Assembly: GCA_030373045.1 (NCBI GenBank)
Contig: JAUCPW010000003.1
Span: 62,001-126,000 of the forward strand
Direction of reading: 5' to 3'
Length of the DNA stretch: 64,000 bases
Origin: Candidatus Fermentibacter sp.
GTDB taxonomy: Bacteria; Fermentibacterota; Fermentibacteria; Fermentibacterales; Fermentibacteraceae
Position 1 is the stretch's first letter. The number at the start of each line of letters is the position of its first letter. A program made the position numbers and the translations under genes. Under the pieces are notes generated by a model. That model searched no databases, was not told the origin of the DNA, and saw only the letters and a list, made by a program, of their open reading frames with translations. Shown here in pieces: positions 34,905 to 43,401 of this stretch.

Positions 34905-35539
34905 CGGGCGGAGCCCTTCGCATCCTCCCCGTGCTGGCCTGCCTGGCGCTGCCCGCAGCTTCGCAGGGCATGGAGGTCAGCCTGGGCGCGGCCGCATCCA
35001 GCCTCTCCCCGACCGAGCCGTTCTACGACAGCGCGTTCCTGACGCCCGGCACATGCCTCGGCGCGGTGGTCACGGTGGACGCTCCCGGCCCGCTGAGCTT
35101 CTCGGTGGGGCTGGAGGACTTCTCGAAGGACGCCCCGGCCGGCTGGGACGGCAGCGTGGACGCCTTCCTCGTCACCCTCTTCCCGACGGCCGGGCTCGAA
35201 CTCCTCGACGGATTCGAGGTCTTCGCCGGGCCCGGCGCCGTCTACCTCTCGGGCGACTACAGCGGAACCGACAGGTACGGCAGGTTCGTGGAGGCCGACG
35301 GCGCGAGCGTGGGATTCGGGTTCTCCGCGGGAGGCGAAGTCTCGATAAGCGGCCCGCTCAGCGGCAGGCTCGAATATCGGAGGACGTTCATGGACCTCTC
35401 CACCGGCAGTGCCGTGGTGGACGGAACCGGGCAGGCAGTCTACCCCGCCGAGGAGACCGATCTCGGCTATTCGCAGTTCGGCTTCGCCCTCGTAGTCTCG
35501 ATCCTGGGCGGGGAGGGCTCCCTTCTGGGTGGGCTTTGA
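34901..35539 (+). CDS. Outer-membrane beta-barrel-like secreted protein
   Basis: A 212-residue protein with a signal peptide (LRILPVLACLALPAASQG) and alternating strands rich in Gly, Ser and Tyr, ending ...LGYSQFGFALVVSIL, in the style of 8-strand OmpA/OprF-like barrels. The ATG overlaps the LeuD stop, an odd pairing of an envelope protein with a metabolic gene. No specific family recognised. tRNA-Thr follows 42 bp later. Confidence 0.65.
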   Translation: MTGGALRILPVLACLALPAASQGMEVSLGAAASSLSPTEPFYDSAFLTPGTCLGAVVTVDAPGPLSFSVGLEDFSKDAPAGWDGSVDAFLVTLFPTAGLELLDGFEVFAGPGAVYLSGDYSGTDRYGRFVEADGASVGFGFSAGGEVSISGPLSGRLEYRRTFMDLSTGSAVVDGTGQAVYPAEETDLGYSQFGFALVVSILGGEGSLLGGL

Positions 35540-35581
35540 TTTCGGGCCCCGCGTGACTATCATTGCCGATCCTCGGAAGGC

Positions 35582-35657
35582 GCCGGCGTAGCTCAGGTGG
35601 TAGAGCAGCGCACTCGTAATGCGCAGGTCATCGGTTCGAGTCCGATCGCCGGCTCCA
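35582..35657 (+). tRNA. tRNA-Thr (anticodon CGU)
   Basis: Full cloverleaf: acceptor GCCGGCG/CGCCGGC, D-arm GCTCAGGTGGTAGAGC, anticodon stem GCGCA/TGCGC with loop CTCGTAA (anticodon CGT), T-arm with GGTTCGAGTCC, discriminator T and encoded CCA. Reads ACG codons, frequent in this high-GC genome. Confidence 0.95.
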
Positions 35658-35681
35658 GCTCCTTCACGGGACGGGTTCTTC

Positions 35682-37028
35682 TTGGATAAGCCCATCATCA
35701 GCGGTTCCGGAATCAGAGGCGTGTTCGGCAGGTCCTTCACGGTCGCCGACGCGATGGGTTTCGCAGCGGCCTTCGGCGAGATCGCCGGACCGGGCCCGGT
35801 GATCGTCGGCAGGGACACCCGCCGCAGCGGGCCCGCCGTCGAGGCCGCCGTGGTGTCGGGGCTCTGCGCGGTCGGGTGCGAGCCCGTGCTGATAGGCGTG
35901 GCGCCCACCCCCACCATTCAGATGGAGGTCATCGCCTCCGGGGCCAGGGGCGGGATCGCGATCACTTCGAGCCACAACCCGGGCGACTGGAACGCTCTGA
36001 AGCTGATAGGCCGCGACGGGGTGTTCCTCAGGGCGCAGGCGAGGGCCGCCCTGATGGAGAGGACGGCCGCCTCCCGACGGTGGACCGGGTACGACGAGGC
36101 GGGCGCTCCGGCACATTCCTACGGGGCGGTCGACAGGCATGTCGAGAGTGTTGCGGCGCTGCCGCTCGTGCGGTGCGACGGCAGGCCCATGCGCGCCGTG
36201 CTCGACGTCGTGGGAGGCACGGGCCTCCTGCTGGGGCCGGTTCTGATGGACATGCTGGGCGTCGAGTACTCGATCATCAACAGCTCCATGACTCCTGCGG
36301 GCGACTTCCCAAGGGTGGCCGAACCCCTGCCGAAGTACATCGGCGACCTCTGCAGGGCGGTCGTGGAGACGGGCGCCGACATAGGTTTCGCGTACGATCC
36401 CGACGGCGACAGGCTCGCCCTGGTCGACGAGACCGGAAGGGCGCCGGGTGAGGAGTACACCGTCGCGCTCGCCGTCGATCACGTGCTCTCCCACAGGAAG
36501 TCGCCGGTCGTCGTCAACATGTCCACGTCCGGCCTGGCCGGTATCTGCGCTTCGAGGCACGGCGCCGTGCTCTCGAGATCGCCGGTGGGCGAGGTGAACG
36601 TGGTCGAGGAGATGGAGGCCAGGGGCGCCAGCATCGGAGGCGAAGGGAACGGTGGAGTGATCGACCGGGAGTGCCATCCCGGGCGCGACAGCGCAGTGGC
36701 TGCGGCCTATGCCGTCTCGCTGCTCCGGGAGAGGGACTGCACACTGTCGGAGTGGATCTCCACGCTTCCCCCGCTCAGGATGATCAAGCTCAAGTTCAGG
36801 TTCGAGGGGACGCTCGACGACCTGAGACCCCGCCTGGAGAGTGAGTTCGGCAGCCCCTCCGACACCAGGGACGGGCTCAGGTTCACCACGCCGGGGGGGT
36901 GGGTCCACGTGAGACGGTCCGGCACGGAGCCGGTCGTGAGGCTCATAGCCGAGGATTCCGACGAGCGCGCCCTCGATTCGATCAGAGCCGGGTTCGTCGA
37001 GATGGCGGGTGAACCATGTGCGGAATAG
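35682..37028 (+). CDS. glmM: Phosphohexomutase (phosphoglucosamine mutase-like)
   Basis: A 448-residue alpha-D-phosphohexomutase. The phosphoserine loop is ITSSHNP (~residue 90), the metal loop YDPDGDRLA (~243), the sugar-binding loop GEGNGG (~325) and the phosphate loop RRSGTEPVVR near the end; the N-terminus SGSGIRGVFG is typical of GlmM/archaeal-type mutases. It overlaps glmS by 13 bp, which favours glucosamine-6-P to glucosamine-1-P conversion for peptidoglycan and LPS. TTG start at 35682, 24 bp after the tRNA; a promoter within or before the tRNA would have to serve both. Confidence 0.87.
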   Translation: MDKPIISGSGIRGVFGRSFTVADAMGFAAAFGEIAGPGPVIVGRDTRRSGPAVEAAVVSGLCAVGCEPVLIGVAPTPTIQMEVIASGARGGIAITSSHNPGDWNALKLIGRDGVFLRAQARAALMERTAASRRWTGYDEAGAPAHSYGAVDRHVESVAALPLVRCDGRPMRAVLDVVGGTGLLLGPVLMDMLGVEYSIINSSMTPAGDFPRVAEPLPKYIGDLCRAVVETGADIGFAYDPDGDRLALVDETGRAPGEEYTVALAVDHVLSHRKSPVVVNMSTSGLAGICASRHGAVLSRSPVGEVNVVEEMEARGASIGGEGNGGVIDRECHPGRDSAVAAAYAVSLLRERDCTLSEWISTLPPLRMIKLKFRFEGTLDDLRPRLESEFGSPSDTRDGLRFTTPGGWVHVRRSGTEPVVRLIAEDSDERALDSIRAGFVEMAGEPCAE

Positions 37029-38848
37029 TCGGTTATGTGGGCTCGAAGAACGCCCTGGAGATCCTCCTCGGAGGTCTGCGCAGGCTCGAATACCGGGGGT
37101 ACGATTCCGCCGGGTACGCTGTACAGAGCAAGGGCGGGCTCATCATCCGCAGGTGCAGGGGAAGGGTCGCCGACCTCGAGGCGCTGGATCCGGGCAATGC
37201 GGTCGAGGCCACCGCCGGCATCGCGCACACCAGGTGGGCGACGCATGGCGAGCCCTCGGAGAGGAACGCCCATCCCCAGATGGACAGCACCGGCAGGATA
37301 GCCCTGGTGCACAACGGCATAATCGAGAACTACAGGGCTCTCAGGCGCGAGCTCCAGGAACAGGGCATCGAGTTCAAGTCCGATACCGACACCGAGGTCA
37401 TAGCCCAGCTCGTCGGCCTCGAGGTCACGGCGGGCAAGGGCCTCTTCGAGGCCGTCAGGTCCGCCCTGGCAAGGGTACAGGGGGCATACGGCATCGCGGT
37501 GATCTCCACCCTCGAACCCGGCACGATGGTGGCGGCCAGACACGGAAGTCCTCTGGTGGTCGGCGTCGGCGAATCCGAGTTCATAGTGGCGAGCGACGTG
37601 GCAGCGATCATCTCGCACACCCGCGACGTGATCTTCCTGGGCGAAGGCGAGGTAGTGAGCGTCGGCCTGGAGGGGATGTCATCCGACAGGACCCCGGGGC
37701 TCCTGCGCGACCGGGTCGAGACCGTGGAGTGGGACCTCGCCGAGATAGAGAAGAACGGCTTCTCGCACTACATGCTCAAGGAGATCTTCAGCCAGCCGGA
37801 GTCGCTCACCAACGCCTTCCTCGGCAGGATCGACCTGGACGAGGGCACGGCCCACCTCGGCGGCCTCGGCCTCACTCCCGCCGACATGAACGCCGTACAG
37901 CGGATCATCATCACCGCCTGCGGGACCTCGTGGCATGCCGCACTGATAGGCAAGTACCTGATAGAATCCCTGGCCAGGGTGCCCGTGGACGTCGAGTACG
38001 CCTCCGAGTTCAGGTACCGCGACTTCGTGATAAGCCCGGGCTCCATAATGTTCGTGATCAGCCAGAGCGGAGAGACCGCCGACACCCTGGCGGCGCTCCG
38101 GGCCTGCAGGAGCAGGGGCTGCAGGGTGTTCGGCATAGTGAACGTGGTCGGTTCGACCATCGCCCGGGAGACCGACGCAGGCGTATACATCCATGCCGGG
38201 CCGGAGATAGGCGTCGCCTCCACCAAGGCCTTCACCTCCCAGGTCATGGTCCTCTCGCTTGTGGCGATGGCGTTCGGAAGGGCACGCGGGGTACTCAGCA
38301 GGGCCCAGGGCGTCGAACTGGCCAGGGAGATAAAGCTCATCCCGGGGAAGGTCTCGAAGATACTCGAGAGCTCCGACGACATAGCCTCGCTCGCCCGGGA
38401 GTTCACCTTCGCGCGGAACTTCCTGTACCTCGGGAGGGGGTACAACTACCCGGTCGCCCTCGAAGGGGCGCTGAAGCTCAAGGAGATCTCGTACATACAC
38501 GCCGAGGGGTATCCGGCCGCGGAGATGAAGCACGGCCCCATAGCCCTGATCGACGAGGAGATGCCGGTCCTCGTCATCGCGGTGAAGGATGCGGCCTACG
38601 ACAAGATCCTCTCGAACATCCAGGAGGTGAGGGCCAGGCGGGGCAGGGTGCTCGCCGTGGCCACGGAGGGTGACGAGGAGATCTCGTCGGTCAGCGACCA
38701 CGTGCTGTGGGTGCCGGCGGCCGTCGATCCCCTGATGCCCCTGCTCACCGTGATACCGCTCCAGCTCCTGGCCTATCATGTGGCCACGGCCAGGGGCTGC
38801 GACGTCGACAAGCCGCGCAACCTCGCGAAGAGCGTGACAGTAGAGTGA
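37016..38848 (+). CDS. glmS: Glutamine-fructose-6-phosphate aminotransferase
   Basis: A 610-residue enzyme making glucosamine-6-phosphate from fructose-6-P and glutamine. The N-terminal nucleophile Cys follows Met (MCGIVGYVG), the glutaminase domain has RWATHGEPSERNAHP, and two SIS domains follow (ITACGTSWHAAL, SQSGETADTLAAL). C-terminus DVDKPRNLAKSVTVE is diagnostic. Full length. The start lies inside the end of glmM and the stop overlaps the YihY gene (GTGA), so the three are one operon. Confidence 0.97.
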   Translation: MCGIVGYVGSKNALEILLGGLRRLEYRGYDSAGYAVQSKGGLIIRRCRGRVADLEALDPGNAVEATAGIAHTRWATHGEPSERNAHPQMDSTGRIALVHNGIIENYRALRRELQEQGIEFKSDTDTEVIAQLVGLEVTAGKGLFEAVRSALARVQGAYGIAVISTLEPGTMVAARHGSPLVVGVGESEFIVASDVAAIISHTRDVIFLGEGEVVSVGLEGMSSDRTPGLLRDRVETVEWDLAEIEKNGFSHYMLKEIFSQPESLTNAFLGRIDLDEGTAHLGGLGLTPADMNAVQRIIITACGTSWHAALIGKYLIESLARVPVDVEYASEFRYRDFVISPGSIMFVISQSGETADTLAALRACRSRGCRVFGIVNVVGSTIARETDAGVYIHAGPEIGVASTKAFTSQVMVLSLVAMAFGRARGVLSRAQGVELAREIKLIPGKVSKILESSDDIASLAREFTFARNFLYLGRGYNYPVALEGALKLKEISYIHAEGYPAAEMKHGPIALIDEEMPVLVIAVKDAAYDKILSNIQEVRARRGRVLAVATEGDEEISSVSDHVLWVPAAVDPLMPLLTVIPLQLLAYHVATARGCDVDKPRNLAKSVTVE

Positions 38849-39783
38849 TACCCGCCATCCAGCGGATCGAGACCGGGGTCAGGACCCTCGTCAGGTTCGT
38901 CCGCTTCTTCGGCAGGAGGCTGTACGGAAAGTGGGATGCGGACAGCGTCTACTTCTCGGCTGCGGCCATCTCGTTCAACTTCCTGGTCACCGTCATACCC
39001 CTGGGGCTGCTCCTCGTGACGCTGTCGGGCTTCGCCTTCCGCGGCGACGACGAGCTGCGGGCCGTGGTGGGATCATGGATCTCAGAAGCCGGGCCGCTGG
39101 TGCCCGAGAGGATGTACCAGGAGCTGGAGAATGCGTTCTTCTCCGGCGCCAGCACGAGCATCACCGGGGCCATCGGGCTCCTGTCGCTGTTCTGGCTCGT
39201 GAGCAGGCTCTTCGGGACGATCCGGACAGCCTTCGACCGTGTCTTCGAGGTCCCGCGGGGGCGCAACCCCATACTCGGCAAGCTCTACGACTTCCTGCTC
39301 GCCCTGATGGTCTCGATATGCCTGTTCGCCACGCTCGTGATGAACACGCTGGCCTCGCTGGTGAGAGACAGCCTGCCGGGCGAGATCGCCGCGCGCTGGC
39401 CCCTCGTGGGCGAGCTCGTGGGCACCGGCTCGGCACAGGCCCTGGGATTCTTCTTCACCAGCCTGCTGTTCTTCACGCTCTTCTGGGCCGCACCAAACCG
39501 GAGGGTCTCCCTGAGGCAGGCGGGGACCGCCACCGTGCTGGCGTCGGCCATGGCGTGGGCGGGGACGAGGTTCTACATCTGGAGCATAAGCAGCCCCGAC
39601 TGGGGTCTGGTGTACGGCTCCCTGGCGACCGTCATGGCCACGTTCCTCTGGATCTATCTGATGTGCGTCCTGCTGCTCGCATCCGCGGAGATCAGCCAGA
39701 TCATCCACGAATGGCGGCACATGAAGAGGAGCCTGAAGCTCTCGCCCCGCGATGCCGGCTGGATGGACAGGGTGGCCGACTGA
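38845..39783 (+). CDS. YihY/BrkB family membrane protein
   Basis: A 312-residue inner-membrane protein with about six helices. The family marks SVYFSAAAISFNFLVTVIPLG and the C-terminal YGSLATVMATFLWIYLMC with AEI are clear. Once called 'ribonuclease BN', this family has no proven nuclease role and is now treated as a transporter-like or envelope protein. GTG start overlapping glmS. Its 3' end converges with the GTPase gene 6 bp away. Confidence 0.88.
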   Translation: MIPAIQRIETGVRTLVRFVRFFGRRLYGKWDADSVYFSAAAISFNFLVTVIPLGLLLVTLSGFAFRGDDELRAVVGSWISEAGPLVPERMYQELENAFFSGASTSITGAIGLLSLFWLVSRLFGTIRTAFDRVFEVPRGRNPILGKLYDFLLALMVSICLFATLVMNTLASLVRDSLPGEIAARWPLVGELVGTGSAQALGFFFTSLLFFTLFWAAPNRRVSLRQAGTATVLASAMAWAGTRFYIWSISSPDWGLVYGSLATVMATFLWIYLMCVLLLASAEISQIIHEWRHMKRSLKLSPRDAGWMDRVAD

Positions 39784-39789
39784 CGCCGG

Positions 39790-40779
39790 TCAGACGCTGA
39801 AGCGGATCTCCAGGATGTCGCCGTCTCGGACCGTGTAGTCGCGGCCCTCCAGCCTCACCAGATTCCTCTCCTTGAGCACCTGCATGTCGGGGCAGCCGTG
39901 GAAGTCGTCGTAGGCCACCACCTGGGCCCTGATGAACCCGCGGGCCAGGTCGGAGTGGATCCTTCCCGCGGCCTCGAGGGCGCTCGAGTTCCTCGGGAGC
40001 GGCCAGGCCCTGACCTCGTCGTGCCCCATCGTGAGGAACACCATCAGATCGAGCGCGTCGAAAGCCCCGGTGACGATCCTGGCGAGCCCCGAGCCCTCGT
40101 ATCCCATGGACTCGAGGAACTCGCCCCTTTCGGCCTCCGGGATCTCGGCCAGCTCCAGCTCGAATGCGGCGTTGACCGGCAGGCACTTCGCGGATGACGC
40201 GGCACAGTGCTCCAGCAGGACGGCCTCGTCGGATACCGGCGTGTCGGCCCGGTTCGAGACGACGAACAGGGGCTTGAGCGTCAGCGGGGCGAACGGTGAG
40301 AGCAGAGCCAGCGCATCGGCATCGAAGGTGCCGGTGCGGAGAGGTCTGCCGTCGGCGAGCATCGCGCCGGCCTCCTCCAGCACCTTCGCCTCCATCGTCC
40401 GGGTCTTCCCCTCGCGGGCCAGCCTCTCGGTCCTCTTCTCGATGACCGAGAGGTCGGACAGGATCATCTCGGACTCGCACGAGAGGAAGTCCGAATCCGC
40501 GCTTCCGGTGGCGTAGTTGTCGAGCACGAGCGCGATCACGGAAGCGTCCCTGAGGTCCGAGAGGGCCTTCGGCGAGAAGGCGGGGGACTGCGTGTCGGTG
40601 AAGACTATGCTGGCATGGACGGTCTTCCTGGGCTTCCAGACCTCCGACAGGAAATCGAGCCGGGTGTCGGGGACCTGGACGGTCAGGGGATTTCCGGAGT
40701 CGGCCGACGGGTTCCCGGCGAGCGCCCTGAAGAGTGTCGTCCTCCCGCCGCCGGGCGGGCCTGAAAGAGCTATCCTCAT
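39790..40779 (-). CDS. YchF/OLA1-like GTPase with altered nucleotide motifs
   Basis: A 329-residue protein with the YchF layout: an N-terminal P-loop (GPPGGGRTTLFRALAG), a helical middle, and a C-terminal TGS-like domain (ARGFIRAQVVAYDDF ... RDYTVRDGDILEIRFSV). Usual YchF has NVGKS in the P-loop, DIAGLV as switch II and NxxE; here they read GGGRTT, TDTQSPAF and SNRAD. Nucleotide use is therefore uncertain. YchF proteins bind ribosomes and regulate stress responses. Good GGAGGT before the ATG. Probably a diverged paralogue. Confidence 0.8.
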   Translation of the reverse strand: MRIALSGPPGGGRTTLFRALAGNPSADSGNPLTVQVPDTRLDFLSEVWKPRKTVHASIVFTDTQSPAFSPKALSDLRDASVIALVLDNYATGSADSDFLSCESEMILSDLSVIEKRTERLAREGKTRTMEAKVLEEAGAMLADGRPLRTGTFDADALALLSPFAPLTLKPLFVVSNRADTPVSDEAVLLEHCAASSAKCLPVNAAFELELAEIPEAERGEFLESMGYEGSGLARIVTGAFDALDLMVFLTMGHDEVRAWPLPRNSSALEAAGRIHSDLARGFIRAQVVAYDDFHGCPDMQVLKERNLVRLEGRDYTVRDGDILEIRFSV

Positions 40780-40851
40780 CGATGACCTCCGGGAATGGTT
40801 GGCGCAGGCGGGAAGATATCCGCCTGCGCCCCGTCCCGCCAGGAGGGCGGG

Positions 40852-41256
40852 CTATTCCGTGAAGATCCTGACGGTCTCCCCGTCGCTGCTCTCGACGTCG
40901 ACCTTGAGTTCGGCGAGGAACCTGACGAGCTCCTCCTCGTCGAGCTTGGAGAGGCTCGAGAGGTCGATGCCCTTCTCGCTCATGGCCTCGGCGGCGTCCT
41001 TGGGCATCAGCGAACCGAGCCTGATGCCGGTCTTGATGAGGCTGAGGGGTATCCTGACGTTGACCTTGTCGCCGTCCTGCGAATCCACCACCACCCTGAG
41101 GTAGCGCAGATTCCTCGGGGAGTCGCCCGTCTGGCCCGGTTCGGGGGCCGGCTCGGCGGGGGCTGACGAGAGCTTCTCGAGGAGCATCGAAGCCTCGTCC
41201 ACGCTGATCTTCTTCTCCGAGAGCATCGCCAGGATCTTCTTCCTCGACTCGGCCAC
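40852..41256 (-). CDS. SHOCT-like / bacterial adaptor protein
   Basis: A 134-residue cytoplasmic protein. The N-terminal helix pair SRKKILAMLSEKKISVDEASMLLEKL is a SHOCT-like helical module (key part KISVDEASMLL), followed by a strand region (RNLRYLRVVVDS ... KVNVRIPLSLI) and a C-terminal helix pair. Similar modules precede DUF4097-type adhesin or regulate membrane stress genes. GTG start inferred from the helix start. Last gene of the DUF2089 operon. Confidence 0.7.
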   Translation of the reverse strand: MAESRKKILAMLSEKKISVDEASMLLEKLSSAPAEPAPEPGQTGDSPRNLRYLRVVVDSQDGDKVNVRIPLSLIKTGIRLGSLMPKDAAEAMSEKGIDLSSLSKLDEEELVRFLAELKVDVESSDGETVRIFTE

Positions 41257-41279
41257 CTCGCACCATCCCTTCAGTCTGA

Positions 41280-41537
41280 TCAGACCCAGGCGAGCGAGAA
41301 CCGCGCGCCTTCGACAGAATCGACTCCTATCCTCGTGCCGTGCAGGCGTGCGAGGGCGAATGCCAGCCTCGGCGATTCGCGCAGCAGACCGAGCGTCCTG
41401 CCGCGGCAGAACCTCGGGACCGGGAGGGTCAGCATCCACGCGATCCAGGAAAGGGGCAGCAGGATCATCCAGACCGGGAACCACGGCAGCACGACCGGCA
41501 CCCTCCCGATCCTGGCCACGAGCAGCAGCGCCGGCAT
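41280..41537 (-). CDS. Small membrane protein of the DUF2089 operon
   Basis: An 85-residue protein with one or two hydrophobic segments (PVVLPWFPVWMILLPLSWIAWML, residues ~13-35; key part WFPVWMILLPLSWIAW) and a basic C-terminal part. The start overlaps the stop of the DUF2089 gene (ATGA), and the SHOCT-like gene follows. No family recognised, but position suggests a role in the same membrane-linked regulatory unit. Confidence 0.65.
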   Translation of the reverse strand: MPALLLVARIGRVPVVLPWFPVWMILLPLSWIAWMLTLPVPRFCRGRTLGLLRESPRLAFALARLHGTRIGVDSVEGARFSLAWV

Positions 41538-41884
41538 CACAGCCTCTCCATGGCCTGCGCGACGGTCAGCTCGCCCCTTGCGAGCAGTTCGAGGATGTCG
41601 TCCCTGCCGTCCGGAGCGGTCATCGTCCCGTTCAGGTTGTCGACTATCCTCTCGAGGCGGGCGCGCGCGGTTGGGAAGCTGACTCCCAGCAGCTCCTGGA
41701 CCTTCTTGATGGACCCGAAGCTCCTGAGGAAGGCGATCACGATGGCCTGATCCTGAACCGGCAGGGAGGCGAGGGGCGACACCGTGAACGACCCCTCCAG
41801 CCTGAGCGAGCAGTTCTCGCACGTACACGCCACCGGAGTCATCGGTCTTCCGCATCCGGGGCAGAGAGCACTTCCGAGATCCAT
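41537..41884 (-). CDS. DUF2089 zinc-ribbon transcriptional regulator
   Basis: A 115-residue protein: an N-terminal zinc ribbon (CPGCGRPM ... CTCENCSLRLEG), then AFLRSFGSIKKVQELLGVSFPTARARL (key part ELLGVSFPTARARLERI), a helix-turn-helix, and a C-terminal helix DDILELLARGELTVAQAMERL (key GELTVAQA), typical of DUF2089 regulators. It probably binds DNA near its own promoter. The ATG at 41884 is chosen for GGAGGT; the GTG at 41890 lies inside that site. First gene of a three-gene operon divergent from glgC. Confidence 0.85.
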   Translation of the reverse strand: MDLGSALCPGCGRPMTPVACTCENCSLRLEGSFTVSPLASLPVQDQAIVIAFLRSFGSIKKVQELLGVSFPTARARLERIVDNLNGTMTAPDGRDDILELLARGELTVAQAMERL

Positions 41885-41907
41885 ATCCACCTCCAGAAAC
41901 TGAAAGT

Positions 41908-41936
41908 ATCATTTTAAGAAACTCTAAAAATGTCAA
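41908..41936 (-). promoter_or_regulatory. Sigma-70-type promoter for the DUF2089 operon
   Basis: On the minus strand: perfect TTGACA (41936-41931), 17-bp spacer, AATGAT (41913-41908), 24 bp before the ATG at 41884, in an unusually AT-rich stretch. Confidence 0.5.
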
Positions 41937-41978
41937 CACCCGGATTAGAGAAAACTACGAAGCATCCACCGTACGGCC

Positions 41979-42006
41979 TTGACGCGGGTTTCCGGTTCGA
42001 TAATCT
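41979..42006 (+). promoter_or_regulatory. Sigma-70-type promoter for glgC
   Basis: TTGACG (41979-41984), 16-bp spacer, TAATCT (42001-42006); expected start near 42013, then GGAGGT and the GTG at 42037. It is about 45 bp from the divergent DUF2089 promoter, so the two could be co-regulated. Confidence 0.6.
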
Positions 42007-42036
42007 CATGCCCGACTTCATCGATGGAGGTCGGGC

Positions 42037-43299
42037 GTGAGCAGGATCCTCGCCGTTATTCTCGGGGGCGGCAGCGGCACTCGTCTCTTCCCGCTGACCC
42101 TCCATAGAAGCAAGCCGGCAGTCCCCGTGGGCGGCAAGTACCGCCTGATAGACATCCCCGTGTCCAACTGCATCAACGACGAGATCAGGCGCATCCTCGT
42201 CCTGACGCAGTACAACAGCGAGAGCCTCAACAGGCACGTCTCGCAGACCTACAGGTTCGACAGGTTCACCGACGGCTTCGTGTCCATCCTCGCCGCGGAG
42301 CAGACCGCCAGCAACAAGAGCTGGTTCCAGGGCACCGCCGATGCCGTCCGCAAGAGCCTCGTGCACATAATGGACAGCCGCCCGGAGCTCGTTCTCATCC
42401 TCTCCGGCGACCAGCTCTACAGGATGAACTTCCGCGATTTCGAGAGGAGCCACCTCGATTCCGGCGCGGACATCTCGATAGCCACCAAGCCGGTGTCGAA
42501 AGCCGACGCTCCGGGCCTGGGGATAATGAAGATCGCATCCGGAGGCAGGATAATCGAGTTCCGGGAGAAGCCCGCGGCGGATTCCCTGGACGGGCTCGTG
42601 AGCGAAGGCCCCGGGCTCACGCCCGGGCGGCCGCTCCTAGGGAGCATGGGGATCTACCTGTTCAGGCCCGATGTGCTGATGGAGGCCCTCGGGAACGAAT
42701 CCATGACCGACTTCGGCAAGGAGGTCATCCCCTGGGCCATAGGCCGCATGAAGGTGCAGTCGTACCTGTTCGACGGATACTGGTCCGACATCGGGACCAT
42801 AGGAAGCTTCTTCGAGGCGAACCTCGACCTCGCGTCGGAGAACCCGCAGCTCGACCTGTTCAAGAACGGCGTGCCCATCTTCTCGAGGGCGAGGGCGCTG
42901 CCGGGCGCCCGCGTCAGGAACTGCACGCTCGACAGTGCGGTGATCTGCGAGGCGAGCGAGCTCTCCGGCGCGACGATCCGGAGGAGCATCATCGGCCTGA
43001 GGAGCAGGGTGAGGGACGGTTCGGTGCTCGAGGACTGCGTCTTCATGGGTTCGGACTACTGGGAGGGGAGCTTCCGTGACTCCCGGAGTCCCGGCGTTGC
43101 CGGGCGGCCCGCTGTCGGAATAGGCGAGAACTGCCTGATCCGCAGGGCGATCATCGACAAGAACGCCCGGGTCGGCGACGGCAGCAGGCTGGTGAACGAG
43201 AAGGCCCTGGACTTCTTCGACGGCGACGGCTACTTCATCAGGGACGGGATAACCGTCATCCCCAAGAACGGCGTGATCCAGCCCGGAACCGTCGTATGA
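42037..43299 (+). CDS. glgC: Glucose-1-phosphate adenylyltransferase
   Basis: A 420-residue ADP-glucose pyrophosphorylase. Seen: GGGSGTRLFPLT (ATP loop), RSKPAVPVGGKYRLIDIPVSN (regulatory/activator face, key part KPAVPVGGKYRLIDIP), SGDQLYRM, EFREKPA, and a C-terminal left-handed beta-helix (hexapeptide-like repeats from about residue 290). It makes ADP-glucose for glycogen. GTG with a good site. GH57 at 56.7 kb is another alpha-glucan enzyme; no glgA or glgB is in the window. Length matches the family. Confidence 0.95.
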   Translation: MSRILAVILGGGSGTRLFPLTLHRSKPAVPVGGKYRLIDIPVSNCINDEIRRILVLTQYNSESLNRHVSQTYRFDRFTDGFVSILAAEQTASNKSWFQGTADAVRKSLVHIMDSRPELVLILSGDQLYRMNFRDFERSHLDSGADISIATKPVSKADAPGLGIMKIASGGRIIEFREKPAADSLDGLVSEGPGLTPGRPLLGSMGIYLFRPDVLMEALGNESMTDFGKEVIPWAIGRMKVQSYLFDGYWSDIGTIGSFFEANLDLASENPQLDLFKNGVPIFSRARALPGARVRNCTLDSAVICEASELSGATIRRSIIGLRSRVRDGSVLEDCVFMGSDYWEGSFRDSRSPGVAGRPAVGIGENCLIRRAIIDKNARVGDGSRLVNEKALDFFDGDGYFIRDGITVIPKNGVIQPGTVV

Positions 43300-43306
43300 G
43301 AGATCG

Positions 43307-43336
43307 TTGACTTCCGGCGGGAAACCGCGATATACG
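43307..43336 (+). promoter_or_regulatory. Sigma-70-type promoter for the outer-membrane protein
   Basis: TTGACT (43307-43312), 18-bp spacer, TATACG (43331-43336), 66 bp before the ATG. The block TTGACTTCCGGCG also appears at the rpsT promoter. Confidence 0.5.
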
Positions 43337-43401
43337 GCCAGCATCGGGACCGCTCCGCGGGGGTGGTCCGGCTTCCCCAAATCGAGCCCGGGAGGGTATC
43401 T

